Assembly (NCBI RefSeq): GCF_015206995.1
Contig: NZ_JADEXR010000006.1
Span: 1-64,000 of the forward strand
From: an aff. Roholtiella sp. LEGE 12411
GTDB lineage: Bacteria; Cyanobacteriota; Cyanobacteriia; Cyanobacteriales; Nostocaceae
Direction of reading: 5' to 3'
DNA: 64,000 nucleotides
Shown here: positions 57,108-64,000 of the stretch, piece by piece
Position numbering within the stretch: the stretch's first letter is position 1
Layout of the letters: the number at the start of each line of letters is the position of its first letter
The notes under the pieces: generated by a model
The model's input: the letters and a program-made list of their open reading frames with translations, nothing else
The model's database searches: none
Told to the model about the DNA's origin: nothing
Program-made: the position numbers and the translations under genes

Positions 57108-60100
57108 ATGAATAAGAAAGATATTGAAGCTATTTATCCATTGTCTCCAACCCAGCAAGGGATGTTATTTGAGACATTATTTGCTCCCAATTCAGGTATT
57201 CATCTTGAGCAATCCATCTCCACTTTACAAGGAAATGTGAATGTGTCGGCTTGTGAGCAAGCTTGGCAGAGGATTATTGCGCGACACTCAGTTTTAAGAA
57301 CAGGCTTTGTCTGGAAAGAGCAGGAACAGCCACTTCAGGTAGTTTTGCGACAAGTAGCAGTTTCATTGGAGCAGCAAGACTGGCGAGAATATTCTTTACT
57401 AGAACAACAAGCACAACTGCAAGCTTATCTTCAGAGCGATCGCGATCGCGGTTTCAATTTATCTCAACCACCTCTCATGCGTTTGGCACTTTTTCAAACT
57501 AACGAAAATACTTATCAATTAGTTTGGACTTCTCATCATATTCTCATGGATGGCTGGTGCGGCCCGTTATTGTTTCAGGAATTCTTATCTTTTTACCAAG
57601 CTTCAAGCCAAGGTCAAGATTTACACCTGAAAGCAGTTCGCCCTTACAAAGATTATATTGCCTGGCTCAAGCAACAAGATGAATTACAAGTTAAAGAATT
57701 TTGGCAAAAAAACTTAAAAGATTTTACCAAACCCACCCCATTAGGAATAACAGCAGAACGCCTAGATGATAGTGTTAATCAAGCAAAATATGGTGAGCAG
57801 GAAATATATTTAAATGCCACAAATACAGCAGTTCTCAAATCTTTAGCAAAATCTCATCGCCTAACATTGAACACTATAGTTCAAGGAATTTGGGCATTAC
57901 TTCTTTGCCGCTATAGTAATGAAGATGATGTAGTTTTTGGGATTACAGTCTCCGGTCGTCCAGCAAGTTTGCTAGGAATCGAATCAACTATTGGGCTGTT
58001 TATTAATACCTTACCTTTAAGAGTAAAACTTGAGCAGCAAGAAAAGTTATGGTGCTGGCTCAACAATATCCAGAGTTATAATCTGGAGTTACGCCAATAC
58101 GAACATAGCAATGCGGGACAAGTTCATAAATGCAGTGAATTACCAGGATATTTACCTCTCTATGAAAGTCTTTTAGTTTTCGAGAATTATCCTGTACATA
58201 TAAGTGCATTACAGTCTGCTGATCTAAAAATTAACATATCTGATTCACGTTCCATTGGCGCACAAACTAAATATGCTCTCACCTTTTTAGCCTCTGTTAA
58301 CTCAGAACTTCATTTGAAATGCGTTTATGATCAACGTCGTTTTGATAGTGCTGATGTAGGGCATATTTTAGAACATTTTTTAAAGTTGTTAAATAGGATT
58401 ATTTCTGATTCAGAAGTAACGCTGCAAACACTTTTAGAGCAAATTCCTCTAGAGCAAATCCCAAGAGTTAGACATTTACAAAAATCAGTGCCTGTTACAG
58501 AAAAGCAAGTTGTACAAACTCAACGCACTCCTGTGGAAGAGGTATTGGCAGGGATATGGACAGAAATTCTTGGGAAAGAATGTATAGGTAATAATGATAA
58601 CTTTTTTGATTTAGGCGGACATTCACTGTTAGCAACTCAGGTAATATCTCGTCTCCGGGACGCTTTTAAGATAGAGATACCGCTAAGTTATTTGTTTGAG
58701 TCGCCAACCATAGCAGAATGCGCCCAGAGAATAGAAACTAAAATCAGAACTGGGGAAAAATTGGAGACTTTGCCAATAAAACCTGTTAGCAGGAGTGAAA
58801 ACTTACCCTTATCTTTTGCTCAACAAAGACTATGGTTACTCGATCAATTAGATCCAGGCAATCATACTTATAATGAACCTACAGGTGTGCGCTTAACTGG
58901 TTTACTCAACATCACAGCATTAGAACAAAGTTTAAATGCGGTCGTAAGTCGTCATGAAACCTTACGCACGGTTTTTACTACAGTCGAAGGGCAACCAGTC
59001 CAGAAAATTCAACCGATTACGGATATTACTATACCGATAGTAGACCTAAGAGTAAATGAGCGATCGCCCCAGCAACGAGAAGCACAAGTAAAGCGCATTG
59101 CAATTGAAGAAGCACAACGCCTATTCAACCTAGCTCAAGGGCCATTACTACGAGTCATGCTACTACAGCTAGACGAAACAGAGTATGTATTACTGCTGAC
59201 CATGCACCACATTATCTCCGATCTGTGGTCAATGGCGATACTCATTCGGGAACTAGCAGATTTTTACGCAGCCTTTAGCCAAGGAAAATCGCTGACACTT
59301 CCATACTTACCAATTCAGTATGCAGATTTTGCTGTTTGGCAGAAAAAATGGATGCAAGGAAAGGTGCTAGAAACCCAACTAACTTATTGGAAACAGCAAC
59401 TCCAAGACGCACCAACAAAGCTAGAGTTACCCACTGACAAACCTCGACCTTTGCAACCAACTTATACTGGCACAACCCAATCATTCCAACTACCTAAAGA
59501 CCTCAGCGATGCAGTTAAATTACTCAGCCAGCGAGAGGATGTTACCCTCTCTATGAACCTGCTAACTGCATATAACACCTTGCTCTACTACTACACCAAG
59601 CAAGAAGATATCCTTGTAGGTTCAGCTATTGCCAATCGCAACCGCAGTGAAATTGAAGGATTAATTGGCTTTTTTGTCAATAGTTTAGTGCTGCGGACAG
59701 ACCTATCAGGAAACCCTAGTTTTAGTGAATTACTGCGTCAGACACGCGAAGTAACTTTAGGAGCATACACCCATCAGGATTTGCCCTTTGAAAAGTTAGT
59801 CGCAGAATTGCAACTAGAGCGAGACCTGAATTATAATCCACTGTTTCAAGTGTGGTTTGCTTTCCAGAATATAGCCACACCAGACATTCAAAAACTCACT
59901 TTGTCTTTACCTGATCTCACCCTTAGCCCATTTGAAACTAACAAGCAGAGGTGTCCCTTTGATTTAGGACTTCTACTTTCAGAACAACCGGAAGGTATTA
60001 GTGGTTGCTTTGAATATAAAACTGATTTATTTGAATCCAGCACTATACTCCGCATGACAGAACAGCTAGAAACACTTTTGCGGTGCGTAGTTACGCAACC

Positions 60101-60242
60101 AGATATCCAACTCAACCAGCTAGTAGAAAAACTTAAAGAATCTGACTCTCAAAAACAACTGACTCAAGAAAAAGAATATAAAAATACAGTTCGCCAGAAG
60201 TTAATGAAGATTAAACACAAATCAAACATGAACAGCAACTGA
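57108..60242 (+). CDS. NRPS without adenylation domain: C-PCP-C
   Basis: 1044 residues. First C domain (about 5-440) starts IYPLSPTQQGMLFETL, with HHILMDG from His143 (type accepting a D-residue). After a short linker of about 45 residues with LEQIPLEQIPRVRHL there is directly a PCP (about 480-555, Ser506 in GGHSL). No A3 (YTSGSTG), A4 or A10 motifs are present. Then a second C domain (about 585-1000) with HHIISDL at 700-706, final Gly changed to Leu, and a Lys-rich tail like that of the NRPS at 33139. The reading frame is intact, so it looks functional. The PCP must be loaded by an A domain in trans, or the module is skipped. The last C domain would serve the interface-A module of the next gene. 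Confidence 0.93.
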   Translation: MNKKDIEAIYPLSPTQQGMLFETLFAPNSGIHLEQSISTLQGNVNVSACEQAWQRIIARHSVLRTGFVWKEQEQPLQVVLRQVAVSLEQQDWREYSLLEQQAQLQAYLQSDRDRGFNLSQPPLMRLALFQTNENTYQLVWTSHHILMDGWCGPLLFQEFLSFYQASSQGQDLHLKAVRPYKDYIAWLKQQDELQVKEFWQKNLKDFTKPTPLGITAERLDDSVNQAKYGEQEIYLNATNTAVLKSLAKSHRLTLNTIVQGIWALLLCRYSNEDDVVFGITVSGRPASLLGIESTIGLFINTLPLRVKLEQQEKLWCWLNNIQSYNLELRQYEHSNAGQVHKCSELPGYLPLYESLLVFENYPVHISALQSADLKINISDSRSIGAQTKYALTFLASVNSELHLKCVYDQRRFDSADVGHILEHFLKLLNRIISDSEVTLQTLLEQIPLEQIPRVRHLQKSVPVTEKQVVQTQRTPVEEVLAGIWTEILGKECIGNNDNFFDLGGHSLLATQVISRLRDAFKIEIPLSYLFESPTIAECAQRIETKIRTGEKLETLPIKPVSRSENLPLSFAQQRLWLLDQLDPGNHTYNEPTGVRLTGLLNITALEQSLNAVVSRHETLRTVFTTVEGQPVQKIQPITDITIPIVDLRVNERSPQQREAQVKRIAIEEAQRLFNLAQGPLLRVMLLQLDETEYVLLLTMHHIISDLWSMAILIRELADFYAAFSQGKSLTLPYLPIQYADFAVWQKKWMQGKVLETQLTYWKQQLQDAPTKLELPTDKPRPLQPTYTGTTQSFQLPKDLSDAVKLLSQREDVTLSMNLLTAYNTLLYYYTKQEDILVGSAIANRNRSEIEGLIGFFVNSLVLRTDLSGNPSFSELLRQTREVTLGAYTHQDLPFEKLVAELQLERDLNYNPLFQVWFAFQNIATPDIQKLTLSLPDLTLSPFETNKQRCPFDLGLLLSEQPEGISGCFEYKTDLFESSTILRMTEQLETLLRCVVTQPDIQLNQLVEKLKESDSQKQLTQEKEYKNTVRQKLMKIKHKSNMNSN

Positions 60243-60299
60243 TAACTCTATTTCCTCATTCCTATCTGTGTCTGAATAAAATCCTGATTTTCAAATATT

Positions 60300-63200
60300 A
60301 TGCAAACCCAAATCCTTGAAGGTGTCCGAATTTCTCCACTCCAGAAACATCTGTGGTTGTTACAGCACACAGATAAGCAAACGCCATTTCGCGTCCAAGG
60401 AGCAGTTTTAATTGAAGGCAAGCTAGACATAGCTAACCTTAAAGAAGCGTTAAAAAATGTTGTTAATAAGCATGAAATACTTAGGACTAAATTTCAGTGC
60501 TTATCGGGGATGGAAATTCCAGTTCAAGTAATCAATGATGGTAGCATCTGCTGGGAAGACGGCCATGATTTAAGTGGCTGGCAACTTCAGCAACAAGAAG
60601 CTAAGATTAACGTAATTTTTCAAGAGATGCTTCATTTGCCTTTTGATTATGAAAAAGGTCAAATTTTGCATATCTCTCTAATAACTTTATCACCGCAAAA
60701 ATATATATTACTTTTCAGCTTACCCGCATTGTGTGCAGATTCTGCAACTCTGAAAAATTTGGTGCATGAAATCAGTAGTTCTTACGCAGCTTGTTTACAA
60801 GATAAAGAATTATCTGATGAAATCCTCCAGTATGCTGATATTGCTGAATGGCAAAATGAATTACTTGAATCAGAAGATACAGCAATAGGTAGAGAGTATT
60901 GGCGTAAACAAGATATTGCTCACCTTTTGGATTTACATTTGCCTTTAGAAAATCAACTGCAAGTCAATCAAGAGTTTCAGCCTCAAGTTGTGAGCTTGCA
61001 GATAAATTCTAATTTTACTAATGAAATTAAAACTTTAGCCCAGAAAAATAATACTTCTGTTTCTGTATTATTATTGGCTTGTTGGCAAGCATTGCTGATG
61101 CGTTTAACTGGGCAATCGGAGATAGTTATTGGTACAGCTAGCGATGGTCGTAATTACCAAGAATTAGAATCAGCGCTAGGATTATTTGCTAAATATTTAC
61201 CTTTACATAGTCATTTAACATCAACTAGCTTTTTTAGTGAAGTTTTACAGAAAACTCAAGATAGTCTTCAAGAAAACCATGAATGGCAAGATAGTTTTAA
61301 TTGGGAAATCATTAAACTTAATAAGGATATAACTACATCATATTTTCCATTTTGTTTTGATTTTGAATCACAAAATTATAAATATACTGGTGCTAATATT
61401 AGCTTTTCAATTTACAAACAATATGCCTGTATAGACAGGTTTAAAGTGAAATGCTCATGTTTAGAATACAAAGATTATTTGACTGTAGAATTTCACTACG
61501 ATGCTAACTTATTTAATGCTGAAAATATAAATCGTTTAACGGGAGAATTTGAGACTTTATTGCACAGTATCTTGAAAAATCCGTTATCGGCAATTAGTGA
61601 ATTAGAGATATTACCGCCAAACGAGTTACAACAACTACTGGTTGATTTTAATCATACCCAGGCTGACTATCCCAAAAATAAGTGCATTCACCAATTATTT
61701 GAGGAACAGGTAAACCGTACACCAGACAATATTGCTGTTGTGTATGTAGACGCGCAAAGCGCGGCTTCTCAAAGAGTAAATCAGCAGTTAACTTATAGTG
61801 AACTTAACATCCGTGCTAACCAACTAGCCCATTACCTACAACAATTAGGAGTTAAGCCTGAAGTACCAGTGGGGATTTGTGTTGAACGCTCCTTAGAAAT
61901 GGTCATCGGCTTATTAGGTATCCTCAAAGCAGGTGGAGCATATCTACCAATTGAGCCAACCTATCCCAAAGAACGTCAAGCATTTATCTTACAAGATGCT
62001 CAAATACCTGTACTGCTAACTCAACAACATTTAGCAGCAAACTTACCGATAGAAAAAACCCAAGTAATTTGCTTAGATACTGATTGGGAAACTATTACCC
62101 AACAGCTAATAGATAACCCAGTCAGTGATATTACCACTCTCAATCTGGCTTACATCATCTACACTTCTGGCTCAACTGGGAAGCCTAAAGGTACATTAAT
62201 TCACCATCAAGGACTAGTTAACTACCTGAGTTGGTGTACCCAAGCTTATAATGTTGACCAAGGTACAGGAACAATCGTTCATTCTCCTTTAGGATTTGAC
62301 CTGACGATTACCAGCCTTTTCCCCCCTTTACTGGTGGGGAATCAGGTAGAAATTCTCTCAGAAAACCAAGGTATTGAAACTCTGGGTAATGCTTTACGCG
62401 ATCGCTCTAACTTAAGTTTGGTGAAAATTACACCGGCTCACCTGAAGTTACTGTCTCAGATGTTATTACCGCAAGAAGCCGCAGGTCGCACTAGAGCCTT
62501 TATCATTGGTGGTGAGAATTTGTTGGCTGAAGATATTGCTTTCTGGCGAGAGTTTGCACCAGATACAATGTTGGTCAATGAATATGGGCCGACAGAAACA
62601 GTTGTCGGTTGTTGCATTTACCAAGTACCGATAGGAGAAAATCTTTCTACTTCAGTAGCCATTGGTAATGCGATCGCTAATACTCAGTTATATGTGCTTG
62701 ACCAATACTGTCAACCTGTACCGATTGGTGTAGCGGGTGAGTTGCACATTGGCGGCTTGGGATTAGCTAGAGGTTATCTCAATCAGCCAGAATTGACAGC
62801 ACAAAAGTTTATTCCTAACCCATTTTCTCAAACACCGGGGGAACGGCTTTATAAAACTGGTGATTTGGCGCGTTACCGACCAGATGGGGTTCTGGAATTT
62901 CTGGGACGCATTGATGATCAGGTAAAAATTCGCGGTTTCCGCATCGAACTAGCAGAAATTCAGTCTGTAATTTTAGAGCATTCAGAGGTAAAGGAAGCTG
63001 TAGTCATAGCACGAGAGGATGTTCCAGGTAACAAACGTTTAGTTGCATACATTGTTTGGAATGCAGAATCGTCCAGTTCTATCGATGTTCTGCAAAGCTT
63101 TTTGTCAGAGAAGCTGCCTGATTATATGGTTCCCTCGGTTGTTGTACCATTAAAGGCTCTGCCTTTGACAACTAATGGCAAGGTGGATATAAAAGCATTG

Positions 63201-64000
63201 CCAGCACCAGAACAAATTAGAGCCGAGTCAGGTACTTTTGTGCCTCCGAGTACACCGACTGAAAAATTATTAGCAGACATTTGGACTCAAGTTTTGCGTG
63301 TGGAACGCTTAGGTATCCACGATAATTTCTTTGAGTTGGGCGGCGATTCTATCTTGAGTATTCAAATTATTGCTAAAGCTAATCAAGCTGGTTTGCAATT
63401 GATTCCCAAGCAGATGTTTGATAACCAAACAATTGCAAAATTGTCAGCAGTGGCGGGTACGGTTCGCACTATCCAAGCAGAGCAAGGATTAGTGACAGGT
63501 GATGTATTTCTCACCTCGATTCAACAATGGTTTTTTGAGCAAAACCAACCGGAGCCGCACCACTGGAATCAGGCAATTCTGCTAGAAATGCGGCAAAATC
63601 TCGACACGGAGATTTTACAGCAGGTGATGCAGCAGTTAATATTGCATCATGATTCACTTCGTCTGCGTTTTGTCAAACAATTGTCTGAATGGCGGCAATT
63701 TATCGCTACTCCCACAGATATTGTGCCAGTGACACGCTGCGATTTTTCTACATGGTTACAGCAGGAACAAGAATTAGCGATCGCCTCTACAGCCACCAAA
63801 TTACAAGCTAGTTTCAACCTCTTTGAGAGTCCGTTAGTACAAGCGGCTATTTTTGACCGTGGTGCAAATCAGCCCAGCTACTTACTACTAATCATTCACC
63901 ATTTAGCTGTTGATGGTGTTTCTTGGCGCATTCTCCTAGAGGATTTTCAAACTGTTTACACCCAAATCCAAGCGGGTGAGGCAATTAAATTACCAGCTAA
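60300..64000 (+). CDS. NRPS, partial: interface (C-like)-A(Asx-like)-PCP-E (continues past window)
   Basis: ATG at 60300, 57 bp after the previous gene; open to the window edge (about 1233 codons seen). It begins MQTQILEGVRISPLQKHLWLLQ, closely like the N-terminus of the NRPS at 38969. The C-like domain has SLPALCADSAT (about 139-149) where HHxxxDG should be, so it is a second interface-type domain. A domain code reads D-L-T-A-I-G-E-V-G-K (Asp667, Leu668, Thr671), nearer to Asn codes (Glu at the seventh place) than to Asp. PCP Ser1017 in GGDS; E domain begins near 1060 with HHLAVDG from His1200. A palindromic repeat is inserted at 61747-61782. Likely the second iron-binding beta-hydroxylated residue, if the dioxygenase acts on it. 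Confidence 0.93.
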   Translation, partial: MQTQILEGVRISPLQKHLWLLQHTDKQTPFRVQGAVLIEGKLDIANLKEALKNVVNKHEILRTKFQCLSGMEIPVQVINDGSICWEDGHDLSGWQLQQQEAKINVIFQEMLHLPFDYEKGQILHISLITLSPQKYILLFSLPALCADSATLKNLVHEISSSYAACLQDKELSDEILQYADIAEWQNELLESEDTAIGREYWRKQDIAHLLDLHLPLENQLQVNQEFQPQVVSLQINSNFTNEIKTLAQKNNTSVSVLLLACWQALLMRLTGQSEIVIGTASDGRNYQELESALGLFAKYLPLHSHLTSTSFFSEVLQKTQDSLQENHEWQDSFNWEIIKLNKDITTSYFPFCFDFESQNYKYTGANISFSIYKQYACIDRFKVKCSCLEYKDYLTVEFHYDANLFNAENINRLTGEFETLLHSILKNPLSAISELEILPPNELQQLLVDFNHTQADYPKNKCIHQLFEEQVNRTPDNIAVVYVDAQSAASQRVNQQLTYSELNIRANQLAHYLQQLGVKPEVPVGICVERSLEMVIGLLGILKAGGAYLPIEPTYPKERQAFILQDAQIPVLLTQQHLAANLPIEKTQVICLDTDWETITQQLIDNPVSDITTLNLAYIIYTSGSTGKPKGTLIHHQGLVNYLSWCTQAYNVDQGTGTIVHSPLGFDLTITSLFPPLLVGNQVEILSENQGIETLGNALRDRSNLSLVKITPAHLKLLSQMLLPQEAAGRTRAFIIGGENLLAEDIAFWREFAPDTMLVNEYGPTETVVGCCIYQVPIGENLSTSVAIGNAIANTQLYVLDQYCQPVPIGVAGELHIGGLGLARGYLNQPELTAQKFIPNPFSQTPGERLYKTGDLARYRPDGVLEFLGRIDDQVKIRGFRIELAEIQSVILEHSEVKEAVVIAREDVPGNKRLVAYIVWNAESSSSIDVLQSFLSEKLPDYMVPSVVVPLKALPLTTNGKVDIKALPAPEQIRAESGTFVPPSTPTEKLLADIWTQVLRVERLGIHDNFFELGGDSILSIQIIAKANQAGLQLIPKQMFDNQTIAKLSAVAGTVRTIQAEQGLVTGDVFLTSIQQWFFEQNQPEPHHWNQAILLEMRQNLDTEILQQVMQQLILHHDSLRLRFVKQLSEWRQFIATPTDIVPVTRCDFSTWLQQEQELAIASTATKLQASFNLFESPLVQAAIFDRGANQPSYLLLIIHHLAVDGVSWRILLEDFQTVYTQIQAGEAIKLPA
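61747..61782. repeat. In-frame palindromic-repeat insertion in the A domain
   Basis: GTAGACGCGCAAAGCGCGGC then TTCTCAAAGAGTAAAT. The CGCGC/GCGCG core is a small hairpin. It lies between IAVVY and QQLTYSELN, where other A domains have only FEN, adding about nine residues (VDAQSAASQRVN). Confidence 0.8.

Noticed and set aside
56848-57111. 87-codon frame overlapping the iscB relic
   Set aside because: Its start lies within iscB and it runs through repeat sequence; the adjacent frame instead gives the IscB C-terminal tail.
1-64000. tRNA or rRNA genes
   Set aside because: No cloverleaf with a T-loop GGTTCGAATCC-like core or ribosomal RNA sequence was recognised by eye; a tRNAscan run would settle it.

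Overview
The window is a chromosome segment of a heterocystous-type filamentous cyanobacterium (Nostoc/Anabaena-like). The evidence is the high density of the HIP1 octamer GCGATCGC inside and between genes, heptamer tandem repeats of the CCCAATG/CCCCATG type, palindromic repeats of the kind scattered through Nostocales genomes, and cyanobacterial families such as an AMIN-domain TonB receptor, Uma2 proteins and a Slr1339-like protein.

Layout. 1-4092: accessory genes (3' part of a class C penicillin-binding protein, a Uma2 nuclease-like protein, a Slr1339-like protein, two tandem von Willebrand A proteins). 4093-7097, minus strand: a FecE-FecD-FecC iron-siderophore importer. 7553-9670: a periplasmic Ntn-hydrolase acylase of the penicillin/AHL acylase family. 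9929-11427, minus: a FetA-FetB-like transporter. 11519-11677: a dead IS5-type transposase fragment. 11791-12786, minus: a sucrase/ferredoxin-like protein. 13298-17156: two half-size ABC exporters. 17173-20957, minus: an anchored FecB-like binding protein and a TonB-dependent siderophore receptor. 21599 to the right edge: a hybrid NRPS/PKS assembly line of more than 42 kb, all on the plus strand.

Assembly line as read from domains: FAAL-ACP-C-A(Thr)-PCP; KS-AT-KR-ACP; a free-standing LLM monooxygenase; C-A(Thr)-PCP-C; a SyrP/TauD-like Fe(II)/2-oxoglutarate hydroxylase; C-like 'interface' domain-A(Asp)-PCP-E; C-A(Lys-like?)-PCP-E; C-A(Thr)-PCP-C-A(Lys-like?)-PCP-E; C-PCP-C with no A domain; interface-A(Asx-like)-PCP-E, cut by the window edge. 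No thioesterase is in the window. The fatty-acyl starter, Asp-type modules with a catalytically blank C-like domain, an adjacent Asp hydroxylase and the full iron uptake/export set point to a lipopeptide siderophore that binds iron through beta-hydroxyaspartate, i.e. a relative of the cyanobacterial cyanochelins. The product itself is inferred.

Most interesting points: the A-less NRPS gene (57108-60242), which follows a decayed IscB/omega-RNA insertion and whose ribosome binding site can be folded into a hairpin; two repeated 'C | interface-A-PCP-E' gene pairs; a PvdQ-like acylase candidate next to an acylated siderophore pathway; short palindromic repeats inserted in frame into at least eight places in six proteins; and recent A-domain copying between two NRPS genes.
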